DNA of 62,000 bases from Cryptomeria japonica (Eukaryota; Streptophyta; Pinopsida; Cupressales; Cupressaceae). The notes beneath the pieces were generated by a model. The model searched no databases, had not been told where the DNA came from, and saw only the letters and a list, made by a program, of their open reading frames with translations. The stretch is from the NCBI RefSeq assembly GCF_030272615.1, contig NC_081410.1:121646640-121708639 (forward strand). Direction: 5' to 3'. Made by a program: the position numbers and the translations under genes. This document shows, in pieces, positions 35,365 to 48,059 of the stretch (the first letter of the stretch is position 1; the number at the start of each line of letters is the position of its first letter).

Positions 35365-38300
35365 TGTAGTCTCCACCCTTGACTTGACTTGTTTTGAATA
35401 GTGTTGACTTTTATTTCATGCTTGATAGACTTATATAGACTATATTGGATGATTTGGATGATGATTACTCATGTGTTTCAGTTACTTATTATTGATATTA
35501 GACACTATTGGACATATGCTATTTTGATGATCTGTATGGATGTTGATACTATCATTATTGATCATGTGATTTGATAGATATATGTGCTCGATGGATTCCA
35601 TATGCTTACTATGTGATGGATTATTGATAGATTAGATATATCATGGTTTTGATGATGATTATGATTTCACTAACCCTATTTCATGATTACATATGATGAG
35701 ATGTTTATGAGATGTGTTTGACTATTGTATGACTGTCTTCGGGAGAGGAAAGATGTCACATCACTCATTGCGAGCAGGATGTGCCATTGTGATTCCCTAT
35801 CACTTGTTTGTTATGAGATATATGCATATGTTGTATCGTTGTTTTGTGGTTGCAGGATTTTGTAGGTACCAGACATCGACTCCACTTGGCTTCACAGGTT
35901 TGAGTGTGTCTTTAATTCCAATGGCTTATGTGGTTTGGAGATGACATGAGTTCCCTTCACATACTCCATGTCTAAGTTGTTCACTATGAGTCGTCAACGT
36001 CTTGGCGTAATTCGCCATGTCAGTTAGTGAGCTTGGTCTTCTTGGTGTTGTGAGTATGTTAGAGATGGTTGATTTATTTGAGTATGTTTAGATTAATTAT
36101 GTGACTCTTAATGTGTGGTTTGATATTTAATAACATTTATTTTAATGTATTTAATTTATTAGTTTTGAGTATTTAATTATTTGGTATTTATATTTATTTA
36201 ATAATTAATGTTTATTGATTTTATGATTGTTTAATATTTATTTTATATTTATGGTTTAATCTTTATTGGGGTTTGATTATTTAATTGGTATTTATTTATT
36301 TATTTAATTGCCTATGGTTTAATTGTTTATTTGATATTTAATATTTATTTGGTTCTTTTATTTATTTATGAGCCTTTGGTTTATTTAATTTAATTTCCCC
36401 ATTTGATTATTTATGTTTATAGCTGATGTATATATTTACAAAGTTTGACCTTTATTGAAGTGGGGTGTATAAACACTTTAAAATAAAATAATAATACAAT
36501 TCACACACTTAGTTGTATAAACACATTTTATATTTACCTTAAATACCTTTTACTCTCATTGGTTGAATTTGAAATGGGAGATAAAATCATATTATATGGT
36601 GGGGTTGGTAAAATATATTGAAAACCAAATATTTTGATTGGTCGGTATGGAGGTTGGGGTTTTAGTTATTGTTTTGTTTTTATTTTCGTTTCCGTGATGT
36701 TTTTAGGTTGGCTATTCTCTGAAATTTTTTCTCTGCAAGTAATCCCTTTAACTTTCGATTTTGCATTGGGATTTTGGCTGGAGCTTGGTTGGACCTTGGC
36801 TTGGTTTTGTGGGGAGCTCTTCAATAACTACATTCCATTAGGTGCTAATCTAAGTGTCAAATAGTAATAAGATTTATGTTTCTAGATTGGGTGTAGAGGT
36901 GATTGTTCCTTTGTATTTTTATTTTAATGGCTTCCCTGTATGCTTTGTGTCTGCATATTGTTTGCAGAGATGGGTTGAAATAATATTTGCATATTATATT
37001 GTTTTAATATAGTTTTCAAAATAATATTGGGGAGAGAACTTTATATTATATGAGCTTTATCCAGTTTGCTGGGAAAATATATTTTGGTTTTCCTATGAAT
37101 GTCGTTCACGGCTCTGTATGTTTTTCTCAGATCGTATTTTCTCTCTGTGAATCTATTTGGTTTGTTGGGGTGTTTAAAAATCCCCTTCCTGAGTGTGATT
37201 ATCTTGTGTGTATGTTTTGCTGGATTGTTTGGAGGTTTTGTAGAGTTTTATGGTTTTCTATGTGAGTTTTGCCATGAGGAAAACTTTAATATATCTTGGT
37301 TTATACTTGGTTATATTTTATTTCATTTGTGCCCTCTTATTCCTTGTTTCTGGGCAACTCTTTCCAAATGATTTTTGAGCCCTTTTATTAAAGACTCGAT
37401 TTATATTTTTGCTAAGATTTTTCTGTGGAAATTTTTGTATTTGCGTTGTTAGTGTAAATGCGCTAACTTATTGTGTAAATGCGCTAACCTATTGTGTGAA
37501 TGCGCGACCCTGTCTGATTTATGTGTTTTTTCACAGTTTTGCTTATTTTGATTAATTTTTTTTGATTGGATTTTTTAACTAGAGGCTTGATTGAGGTCCG
37601 TTGATGATTTCCAGAATTGGTCTTGATCAAATTTGATGCTTTTACATCGTTTTATGTTTATTTGTCTTCCTACGTTGATGAGTTGGATATGTTGTTGTTT
37701 TGTAATAGCAAGTGAGTTGGCCTTGTTGTAGATTTATTTTTCATGATTGACAACAACTTTGATGACTTTATTATGCCCTTTTGTTGGCCAAGAGGCTCAT
37801 TGTTATACTAATGTTGTTCTAGCTTGGTGTATGTTGTAAAAGTATGTGTGGATGTTCTTGGCTACATATGAATGTTATATTTTCATATTTAATTATGCTT
37901 TAGAGCCTCTTGTGATTTATTGTTGGGCCATGTTAGGGGGAGTGGACTTCCTTGTGATGAATGGGGTCATAAGAGATAGACTTGCATGAGGTTCCTTGCA
38001 AGGATGCATGAAGTCTAGACCGCTAGGGCAAATTGGGAGTTTACCATGATTTGTAAATAAGTGATAACCTAATAATTAATGGGTTGGGTAGTTAGATTCA
38101 TTAATAAAGATGAAATTGATGTGAGCCTCATGACTTGATCCTAGGGAGGATGTTTAGGATAAACATGAGAAGGCCATTGCTATGGCAAATCATTCTATCT
38201 TGATCTCTCATATGTTGAGATGGCTCCACATGTCCATCAAGCTAGTGTCTTATGTTGTTATGTTTTAACGATGGCATGTGATGACACTCCACCCCTTCAT

Positions 38301-39712
38301 GTGTTCCCTTGATGATTTATGATTATGCCTTATTGGTTGCATTTATGTCTTGTTGAGTTGTACGCCTCTGGGATTTTATTCTTGTTGTTTTCTGTTGGTT
38401 CTTGCATGAGAGTTCTTGTGTGATTAGTCTCTTTGGTTATAGGTGCCAACTTAGGTTTAGAGTGTGTGTTGGGACCTTGTGTCATCTCCTATCATGGAGG
38501 GTGGTTCCTTTTGTTTCACATGGTCGGGTGGTTGGTGCTTTTTAGCCATTGGGATGTTCTCTTGGATTCTTCTTACGTGGATGTAGATTCTTCTTCACAA
38601 TGATCATGGATGTACCTTGTAGCAGATTTATGTAATGAATATGATGAAATTCATGTAATGTAATATTCTTGTATATAGTAGTTGGGATCTTGTAATAGGA
38701 AGAACTATGCTCATGATGTATTTTATGTAATTATAATTGTAAGAAGGTAGTAGTTGGAATTTAGTATTATGTCATAGATTGTAATAAGACTATATGATGT
38801 ATCATGTTGTACTTATAGAATGGAAGAAATGTCCTTAAGTGTATTGGTAAATTAAATGGAATGGGTTTGTATTATGGCTTAATTGTATTGGTTGAAATTG
38901 AATTCTATTAAATGACTAGGATGTGATTGAAATGAGAAGGAACCTTAATGAATGGATTATTATTAATGAGAATGTTAGATAATACGATCAGATGAATGAT
39001 TCATGTAGATGCACTGGTAGAAAGGAAATTATGCATTGCATGTAAGGGATTGTTAAGTAAGTATATTGCATTAGGATTCTTTCATTATGCATTTGGAATT
39101 AATGTTAAAATAAATGGTCATGTCAGGGAATTAGATGCAATTGAAGTATGTTTAAATGGATTAGTAAAGATGGAATATACCTATGCATTAGGATTGCATT
39201 ATCATGGAAAAGGATAAAAAGCATGTAGATAGGAAATGTTGGGTTAAAACACATTTGGTATTCGATGCATAGAAAGAATGTAGATCTAAGGGGGTTAGTC
39301 CTTCGTTTAAATGGTTAAATGTATCATACTAGAAAGGTGTTAGAATAGTACACATATCATATTGGATAAACATCATAGTAGATTACATATCTCATGGTTA
39401 GGAAATGGATATAATGCATCAAGTTAGAATGGAATGTGATTATCATGTGAGTAGGATGTCATTATGATAGTTAATTAAGTAATGACGTTGAAGTACCCTA
39501 GGGAAAGATTAATGTTGTTTTAATTTATTTTCGCTTGCGTAAATTAATGAAATGTGTAATGATGCATGTTCATAATGGTTAACTGGTTAATGAATGTAAT
39601 TATATGCAGATTTTATGAGTTGCATTAGTTGTTAAAGGATGTTAATTTTTTTTTATCTCCATTAGTATGTTAGATGCTTAGTTTCTCTAGGTTATTTTGG
39701 TAGGTATGACAT
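35365..39712 (+). repeat. Long 3' LTR of the chromovirus (end uncertain)
   Basis: It begins TGTAGTCTCC after a polypurine tract. The sequence continues as uniform T-rich non-coding DNA, including a TTTATTTAAT low-complexity zone at about 36110-36430. The Tat fragment begins abruptly near 39715, and a plausible ...ACATGCA end precedes that junction. If so, the LTR is about 4.3 kb, as in long-LTR chromoviruses of the Tekay/Del type. No partner LTR is present, so the end is an inference. Short ORFs at 36634-37371 are hydrophobic and unconserved-looking. Confidence 0.5.
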
Positions 39713-39714
39713 GC

Positions 39715-41075
39715 AGTATGCATAAGTACCCCATTTAATGGTGAATGATGTCTTCATGCGATCTTCGTAGTTGAATAGTACTTGATTGTATCCATAACAA
39801 CCATCAAGGAAGGACATCATTTGTGAACCATTTATAATTTGCAATACCTAATCCAACTAAGGCAAGGTATAGTTGTCCTTTTCTGATGCCTTGTTAAGAC
39901 TACAGAAGTCAACACATAGTCTAATCTCTCCATTCTTTTTCTGTAAGGGCACAAGATTATCCACCAAGGTGGAGTGGTGAATTGGGAAAATAATCCTAGC
40001 AATAAGAAATTTTTGAACTTCTTTGAAAATAAGGGGCTCTATCAACGAATTTAACAGGCCGCTGCTTCTATCTGAATGGTTTTGTGTTGGGTTTTAATGG
40101 TATAACATGTGTAATAATAGATGTATCAAATGTTTTTAGGTCTTCATACCCCCATGCTATAACATCAATATACTCCTTCAAGATTTGTAAGATTTTCTCC
40201 CTCTCAGTGGGAGTGCAAATCTTCCCAATGTAAACTATCTTCTCTTGGCCTTTGTGACCAATATTGTGTGGTTCATATTTTCCAGCATTTGAATTAGTGG
40301 TCAATCTCTCTTTTACCCTAGGATTAGAGTTAAACAGGCATTCCAAGGTAACCATACCTTTGGGGATAACATTAGTTGGAAGATTAATAATATCCTCATT
40401 ACTGTCCTCATCAGTGGTGTATGGTCTATCATCTTCATCTATGATTTGTTCCTCAAAGGCACCAAAATTAGCAAGGAAAGCTAGAATATATCATCTACAA
40501 AGACTTGGAAATGAGTAATATTATTTTGGACAACAGGTGTCGAGACTAATTCCACAGAAAATCTTTTTAAAGGAGATTGACTTACTGGTTCTGATGTACT
40601 TGCAGCTATGGCTAGTGCGTCTGATATGCCATTTTGTTTTCGGGGTACCAACTAGATGTCGAAAGCATCAAAATCTTCAATCAATCCCCATACACTATTC
40701 CTATACGATGAAAGTCTCTTATCATGACACACACATTGGATTCTTACTTGTTTTACCACCAACTCAAAATCTCCTTGTACCTTCAAACATTTAACTCCTT
40801 TCTTGAGGGAAAAAAGATGTCATTTAACCAGTGCTTCATATTCTGTCATATTATTTGTACAAGGGAATCATAGACGATAAGAAGCCAAAAAATATTTCCC
40901 TTTAGGATTAGTTATCTCCACTCCTTCTTTGCTTCCTTGTTTGGATCTAGATCCATCAAACTTGAGAAGCCAAATCTTATCTTTAATTTTCTTACCACCT
41001 TTCTGCTTGGGTCTAGTAGTCATTGGGGTTTGAGTCACCTCTGGAACTTGTTGGTGTTATTCAAAGATTGCATCT
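39715..41075 (-). pseudogene. Tat/Ogre-type RNase H followed by reverse transcriptase, broken
   Basis: Reading leftward, an RNase H comes first, with WLLKFDGSRSKQGSKEG (about 40980), FPCTNNMTEYEAL (about 40850), GDFELVVKQV (about 40770) and PRKQNGISDALA (about 40640). Its acidic residues are kept, but GDS has become GDF and three stops occur. A linker follows (EDIINLPTNVIPKGMVTLE). Then KEYIDVIAWGYEDLKTFDTSI, KPNTKPFR, IEPLIFKEVQKF, NGEIRLCVDFCSLNKASEKD and MMSFLDGCYGYNQV are the N-terminal part of a Tat RT. The fragment stops near 39715, before the YxDD box. The CTNNMxEYEAL signature is that of the archaeal-type RNase H known from Tat elements, where in the order I know it follows the RT. 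Confidence 0.82.
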
Positions 41076-41135
41076 TCACTAATATGAATTCGCTTTACCA
41101 TTGGTGTCTGTATTTATGGAATAATTTCAATCATG

Positions 41136-41174
41136 GGGTAAGTGCACAAAGATAGTGAACAAAAAAGTGGCCAC
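41136..41174 (+). repeat. Left terminal inverted repeat
   Basis: GGGTAAGTGCAC (41136-41147) continues through GTGAACAAAAA to AGTGGCCAC. It pairs with 58370-58418 in inverse orientation with two mismatches in the first 30 bases. The right copy has a 10-base insertion before AGTGGCCAC. Confidence 0.8.
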
Positions 41175-41199
41175 ATGCAAAAAAATAAAATGAAAATTT

Positions 41200-41413
41200 T
41201 CATAACCCATGCATGTTCTGAAATTTCAAAAACATGCTAGGCTTGGTAACACAAAGCCTAGCAAAAAACAATTAAAAAAAAAAGTTCCTCAAAACTTGTA
41301 CGAGTTTTGAGGAACATTACGTTTTATAATAAAAAATTAAAAGTTCCTCAAAACCCACATTATATTTTTTGGTAACCCATGGGTTTTGGCCATTTTCAAC
41401 ACCAAAACCCATG
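41200..41413. repeat. Left subterminal palindrome cluster
   Basis: Three clean hairpins lie in 180 bases. GCTAGGCTT/AAGCCTAGC is at 41236-41262. GTTCCTCAAAACT/AGTTTTGAGGAAC is at 41284-41315 (13-bp perfect arms). CATGGGTTTTGG/CCAAAACCCATG is at 41378-41413 (12-bp perfect arms). Subterminal repeats are where many plant transposases bind. Similar AACCCxxxxGGGTT units occur at the other end. Confidence 0.7.
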
Positions 41414-41609
41414 GAATAGTAGCAAAAGGAAGCCAAAAAACCATAGAACCCACACAGGTTTGGAATATTTTTGGATTTTTCCAGCATTAAGAGTAATTTT
41501 CAACAATGACACCTTGTCGAATAGGTAAGATTTGATTGGTTTGATTATTTTTGTTTCCATTTTAATTGAAGTAGGGTATTTTAATTCTTTTTTTTTTTTT
41601 ATTAATTTA

Positions 41610-44316
41610 ATGTCAGATTCTACAAGCAATCCCCAAAAATGAAATAGACAACAAAGACCTCCTCCTGCACAAGCATCACAAGTAAACCCTATAAACATTG
41701 CACATGAGAAACAATAAAACCCTCAAGACGTTGCTCCACAACCACAAAATCCTCAAAATGTTGCTCCTCAACAATCACTGCCACCCTGAAACCCTCCACA
41801 TCCTCCATTAGATCATGTAGATACCACACAAGAGGATCTCATCAATCGCCTTACACAAAAATAGTGCCCAAATTTCTATATTGGTGAATAGGTTGAGGTC
41901 ATCTAGTCTTGAGCACCACTCAACCCTCGCCACAACACTAGAAACAATGGCCAAAAGTGCAAATGAGATATATAGGGGGGTTATGAAATGGGGTTCATGG
42001 AGGGATAGATGTCAAACATTTTATGCGGATGGGTTGTCATATGATTATGTGAAAAAAATGGCATACTTAAAGCTGACATTTGTGCTCTTTTCATCGATCC
42101 TATTACCAGTAACAACCTAGAACTAAATACGACTCAGTTTCCTATACATTGGTGTGTTCATCCTAGGCTGAAAGAAGCTTTTTGGGATAGGTGGTATATG
42201 GTCTTTGACCAACCACCTTGTAATAATTGGGAGGTGCCTTTATATTTTTTGAGAAAGTTGTATTGTGAGTTTATCCTTAACAAGAAGCCGAATTACTTTC
42301 ACATTCGACAATCTCAGGGTAGAGGGAGAGGCTCTACGCGTGATGGACTTGGGGCCCATAGGGTGGTACAACCATAGCATAGGAGGCGTACAACTCCTAA
42401 ACCCATGGTTCATGTCACTGTCCCTATATCCTTGAACGAGTCTATGGAATTATAGACTCTTCAGGTAGTTGCATCATTGATTGATGTCATTGCTACACAT
42501 CCTTCATCAGCGAGACCTCCTTCATTAGCATCACCCCATGCATCATTTGGCATGGGCCAACCCATTCAACATATGTGCGCCACCTACCAGGGTGTATGTT
42601 CTGGTGTAGACATTGACATGGATGAGGATGGTTCAACATCTCATTTGTGTACATGTTGCGGGAGTAGATGCCATGCTTCCACTATAGAGGATGTGGTCCT
42701 CACTAACGACCTAATGTGTATGTTGTTCCCTCACTATCAAACACATGTGCGTTATATTTTGTTTATGACATGTTATCAATTAAGTACCTAAATAATATAA
42801 AAAGAAATAAATTTTTATTTTTAGAATAATTTAAAGTGACATATAAATAAAATGCATTGCAGGGTGCAACAGGTGGCGGGAGTACACCACATACTTTTCA
42901 GTCGACTCCACGGTCATTAGTAGTTTTGCCACCGGAGGTAAAGATTTGTAAATTTGTTAAAAATATAATTATACATTTGTTCCATAATATCTTTTGTTAA
43001 TATATATGTATCATTACTTGGTGTTTTATAGGGCTTATCAGGGGTTGAGATGTCCCAACTTGATGATATCATGCTTTCAGCCATTGACTTTGGCCTAGAT
43101 AGCTATGCGGTACCATTTAGATTTATATATTTTTGACTTAGGTGATATATTAAATACATGCTCTTTTTCCTTATGTTATTTTTTTTCTGTTAGTTTACCC
43201 CACCTACCTCGAGGACATCTCGTGTGAGAAAGCCATCCTCTAGCACTTCGAGGCAGAAAAAGATATCCTCCCAGATACCCAAATGACAGAAGGTAATTCA
43301 ATAAAATTTAAATTCATTTGTTGAAATGTATTATGATTAAATATGTTTATGTAGATATTGATAAATGCACTTAATTCATTTGTTCTATATATAGAAACAT
43401 ACAGGGTTTACGAGGTTAATGAATGCACCTAATGTTGATGAGGTTCAACAGAGGGAAGAGGTGATATCTTCATATTCACTTTGGATTGCATTCTTGCTTG
43501 TTCGAAATAACTAAATCCTTTTGTGTCTATATCATATGCTATCATTTTTTATACATGAAATGGTAATAGTTGCATCAGATTCGACTAGGCCTCTTAAGGT
43601 TACATGAGAACTATACGAGGCTTCGGTGTGCATTTGTTCTACATATGTTAGAAATATTTGTTCTATCTAATTTGTCAACAACTTTGGATTATTAACTTGT
43701 ATAATTGTATTTAACCTATTACAACCCCCTTCCAAACTTCCTATTGATGTTCTACCATTCCATTTCATTATAATTCCTACATGTATAATATGGGATCCAA
43801 TGCGATAAAGGGAAAAGGTGTGTCTGTCTTAGATCAACTCCTTTTCACTAAGTGCACAATGAAGTTGATACCCTCTTGTTGACTCCTTTTGGATCACTTA
43901 CTATGGATATAGGAAATGATCGTAACTGATTCATCTGTGACTTTGCCTCCTACGACCATAGAACATCCATCTAAGGCTCCGGTATGCTTTAGTTTTTTAG
44001 TCTATTCATTTTTAGTTATTATGTTTTATTTGACATATAAGTTATTAACTTGTATTGATGTTGTTTTACCAGTTACAACTCCCTTCAGGACTTCCTACGG
44101 ATCCTCAACCTCACCCAATTGCAGAAGATAGAGATGAGGTAATCAAAATTTCAACTTCAAACAATTTAGAGTTTAGTATTTAGTTATTTTGATGTTATAT
44201 TGAGAAAATATATTTGATTTGAGATTTGAATTGTCCTTGTGCAGCCACCTGCAGAGCCACGTACTGCTTCGAAGAGGCTCAGTTTGATGATCCGCCACAG
44301 TCATAGATACCAATAG
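41610..44316 (+). pseudogene. Companion gene of the DNA transposon, multi-exon, Pro/Ser-rich, broken
   Basis: Exon 1 starts at ATG 41610 (MSDSTSNPQK) and is Gln/Pro-rich with many stops, several of them where Trp is likely. A frame excursion covers about 41881-42066. The recognisable core is HWCVHPRLKEAFWDRWYMVF...WEVPLYFLRKLYCEF (about 42147-42270). Exon 1 probably ends at 42717 before GTATGT. Further short exons, all phase 0 and bounded by AG...GT, can be read at about 42863-42939, 43032-43108, 43195-43289, 43396-43460, 43914-43981, 44073-44138 and 44245-44316. They encode Ser/Thr/Pro-rich sequence ending KRLSLMIRHSHRYQ. I recognise no domain. By analogy with two-gene plant transposons it may be the accessory DNA-binding protein. 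Confidence 0.5.
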
Positions 44317-44889
44317 AGACATATAGTTGTAGTTGTGGTCATTGAAGGACCAATTTTTTTATATATTTGACATTTGTATATGTATATATCAACTTTGACA
44401 GACATGGCACATGTCGCATTTTTGTAACTATTATTGATTTGGCATCTATGCCATTTTTTGATATATACATGATTATTGTTCATTTTGATATATGTGAAAC
44501 TTTATATTCGATCCAATTTGTTCATTGATATATATGAAAGTTGATATTTGATCCATTTTTATATATATGAAACTTTATATTCTTGAAACTTAGTTATTTT
44601 CTATTGAAATGTGATCAAACTTGTTCATTGTGTATATGTCTTGAAATGTGATCCAATTTGTTCATTACATGTAATTTATATGGTGTATACTTTTAAACTA
44701 GGTTGGTCATATTGTGTATATCCATGTACCCAAGTATCGACACTACTAATGCTCATATTGTGTATTTTGATTGAGTGAATTTGCTTTGAGTCCTTTCGAG
44801 GATTGGTGAAAGTTAGCTGCATGAGTTTGAACATTTGAATGTGCAATGAAGTAATCTTTAGCTCTTTCATTATTTACCTCACCTCTAAG
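44317..44889. other. AT-rich spacer, no gene
   Basis: Repeated TATATGAAACTTTATATTC-like phrases lie at about 44480-44590. Nothing codes. Confidence 0.5.
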
Positions 44890-46160
44890 TCTGTCTTGGA
44901 TTTCAAAGTTTTACTTCATGACTTCACCTTTGGAGCGAACTTCAAGTTTGAGAGTTTAGGAGTGAACTTTGGCTTCAAGCAACTAGGAGTGAAATGCATA
45001 TTTCAAGTATCAAAAGAGTTGAGCGAAGTTTATTGCTTCATGAATCGATGTTTATGAGCAAAGTTGATAACTTTAAGAGCTACAAGATTCAAATGAAATT
45101 ATTTACTTCATGTTTGACCTTAGAGGAGCGAAATCATTCACTTCAAGGGTTGCTAAGGAGGAACGAAATTGTTGCTTCATGAATTGGGGAAATGAAGTGA
45201 AGTTATGCTTCATACATTTGGAAATAGGAGTGAAGGCATATACTTCATGAGTTGAGTGTGAGGAATGAAGTTTCAACTTCATTTTCAAACACATTAGAGT
45301 GAACTTCATCTTCACCTTTGAGCATAATGAGAAAAGTTTGTGTTGGAGAGGAGATGAGCGAACTTCATGTTCAAGAGGAGATGAGATAACTTTGTGTTGG
45401 AGAGGAGATGAGCGAACTTCATGTTCAAGAGGAGAAGAACAAACTTCAACTTCAAGAGGAGATGAGTGAACTACATGTTCAAGAGGAGATGAGCGAACTT
45501 CAACTTCAAGAGGAGACGAGCGAACTTCAACTTCAAGATGAGATGAGTGAACTTCAACTTCAAGAGGAGATGAGCGAACTTCGTGTTCAACAGGAGATAA
45601 GCGAACTTCATGTTGGAAGAGATGTGAGAAAAGTTCATGATTTAGTAAGGTAAAGTGATCTTGAGGGTAAAGTCGAATCAACTTCATGTGCTAAAGGAAA
45701 GGAGAAAAGTGCTCACTTCTTTAATTAAAGGGATTAAGCGAGGTTTTAACTTCGCGTTCAAAGAAGAATGAGTGAACTTCAACTTTGAGATGATAAGAGC
45801 GAACTTCAACTTCGAGGTGATATGAGAGAACTTCGAGTTCAAATAATTAAGAGCGAAATGACAAATTCATGAGTTGAAAGTTTAAAGTAAAATTGCTACT
45901 TCACATATCATGATTTAAAGCGATGTTATTACTTCATGTGTTTGAGATAAGGAGCAAACTTCATGCATGAAGAGATTGGAGTGAAGTTATTATTTCATAA
46001 ACTCATGCTTCAGAGCGAAGTTTTCATGTATTGAACAAGGAGAGTGAAGTTTTATTACTTCATGAGTTGAGAGAAAATAAGATAACTTTGAGAGTTGATA
46101 TTATGGAGTGAAGTTCATCATTTCAAGAATCAATTAAGACAAGATTTGAGCGCCCAAAGC
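44890..46160. repeat. GAACTTCA-family degenerate tandem repeat, with a 27-bp array at 45340-45620
   Basis: The whole stretch is built from diverged GCGAACTTCA/GAGTGAAGTT words. Its most regular part is about ten units of 27 bp around GAGATGAGCGAACTTCAACTTCAA. Because 27 is a multiple of three, both strands stay open (EEMSELQLQ on plus, SPLEVEVRS on minus), which accounts for the 194-residue minus ORF at 45687-45103. I treat these ORFs as by-products of the repeat. Confidence 0.75.
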
Positions 46161-46340
46161 AGATTTGAAATCTATCTAAGTATGAGTCGGCTTAGGTAAG
46201 GTTTTCATTTAAATTTTATTTTATAACAAGTTGGCCTTGGGGTAAGAGACACACCTATTAATCCAAATTTCCTATAAAAGAAGAGCTAAAGCAATCTTTT
46301 TAACATCAAATCAAACCAATTATCTCTTCTTTCATAAAAA

Positions 46341-47320
46341 GCCGTTAGTGAGAGGTGGCAAAATAGTGCATCTTTCGTTATGCTCCTCGTGGGAATGAAC
46401 TGTTAGTGCGAGTGCATCTGGGTGGCTGGGTTTATTCTAGGTGTGCCCTTTTCTTGCTCCCTAAGATATCTGATCATTTTGAGCCACCTCATAGCAACGC
46501 TTTCCCTTGAGTACTCAAAGGGGAAAAATGGTCAAAATTTGATGTCGCGTAACTCGAAGACCATGGAACTTATGGACAAGCCATTTGAACCTATGGGGTC
46601 ATGTTGTTGCTGCCTAAAAAATCCTCTCTTGGTTTTGGACAACTCGATTCTATTTTCTTGTGGTGAGATTTTTTTTGTCACATAAAAAATCGTCAAAAAC
46701 TGTAAGTGAAAGGTGGTAGAATAGTGCATCTTTCATTCTCCTTGTCATGGGAACAAACCATCACCACAAGTAAGTTCGGGTGGTTGAGTTTACGCTAGGT
46801 GTGCCCTTGTCTTGCTCTCCAAGACATCTGATTGTTTCGAGCCACCTTGTAGCGACGCTTTCCCTTGAGCGCTCAAAGTGGGAAAAAGTCAAACTTTGAC
46901 GTCGCGTAATTCGGAGACCGTGGCACTTATGGATGAGTCGCTAAAACATAAAAGGTCGTGTTGTCACTGCCTAAAAAAGCCTCTCTTGGTTTTAGACAAA
47001 TCAATTCAATTTTCTTGTTGTGAGATTTTTTTTGTTGCATTAAAAACTATCAAAAATCGTCAGTGAAAGGTAGCAGAATAGTGCATCTTTTGTTCTACTC
47101 ATTGTGGGAATGAACTATCAGTGCGAGCATGTCTAGGTGGTTGGTTTTATGCTAGGTTTTTCCTCATCTCGCTCCCCAAGATGTCTGATTGTTCTGAGCC
47201 ACCTCGTAGTGACGCTTTCCCTTGAGCGCTCAAAGTGGAAAAAAGGTCAAACTTTGATGTCGCGTAACTCGGAGACCATGGCACTTATGGATGAGCCGTT
47301 AAAAACTACAGGGTTGATTT
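46341..47320 (+). repeat. Tandem repeat, period about 357 bp, about 2.7 copies
   Basis: The word TAGTGCATCTTT recurs at 46364, 46722 and 47079. Full units also share GCTAGGTGTGCCC, GAGCCACCT, GACGCTTTCCCTTGAG and GATGTCGCGTAACTC in the same order. The third unit is cut short at about 47315. Small ORFs at 46422, 46878 and 47137 are homologous pieces of the unit rather than genes. Confidence 0.85.
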
Positions 47321-47764
47321 GTCCCCATTGGTGGGCTTATTAGACCACAAATATAAAATTTATTACATTTTCATGTTCACTGTTTACCCTAGGACATGGT
47401 TATAACAGTTTTGACAAAAAATATTAGAACTTCCTCAATATACAACCAAATCAAGTGAAACAAATTGCAAATGGAAGATAACTCATCAGTGAATCATTCC
47501 CAATCAGTTTGCCAGTCAAATGCAATAGGAATCAACAAGATTTAAGCTTGTGATCAGGCTGTTACATGTGAGAATCACAAGAAAAGTGCAACAAATGATA
47601 AGGTTCTTATCGAATATCCTTCAATACATAAAAATCCTTCAAATTTATTTATAATCAAATGGTACGAATTTATGACAAATGTATTTATAATCAAATGGTA
47701 CAAATTTGGGCTCTCAAAATTTGCAAATCAGCCCCATGGGCACTTTATAAATAAAATTTGGAAT
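47321..47764. other. Spacer, no gene
   Basis: AT-rich, non-coding, with a short direct repeat (AATCAAATGGTAC, about 47653 and 47691). Confidence 0.5.
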
Positions 47765-47995
47765 CTAATATAAATGATCAACCTCATTACTATTTATATA
47801 TACAAAATTTTGCATCTAAATATGCAAATTACAACTCATTGTTGTTTTTTAATATAGAATTTAGCATCTAGATATACAGATTACAACTCATTGTTGTTTT
47901 TTTATACAAAATTTAGCATCTAGATATGCACATTACAACTCATTGATGTTTTTATATACAAAAGTTGGCATCTACATATGCACATTACAGCTCAT
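47765..47995. repeat. 52-bp tandem repeat, about 4.4 copies
   Basis: ACAACTCATTGTTG recurs at 47779 (diverged), 47831, 47883, 47935 and 47987, each followed by TTTAGCATCTAGATATGC. Spacing is exactly 52 bases. Confidence 0.85.
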
Positions 47996-48059
47996 ATGCA
48001 TGTAGAGCACATCTAAAAAAATGAATTTACAACAATTCGCAAAAGATATATACAAAATT

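Noticed and set aside
36634-37371. Hydrophobic ORFs resembling small membrane proteins
   Set aside because: T-rich DNA in the chromovirus LTR gives Phe/Leu-rich frames by composition alone.
45103-45687. 194-residue minus-strand ORF
   Set aside because: It is a translation of the 27-bp tandem repeat, open in several frames at once.
45340-47995. CRISPR-like array
   Set aside because: The repeats are directly adjacent or have related spacers, the genome is a plant nucleus, and no cas-like gene exists.
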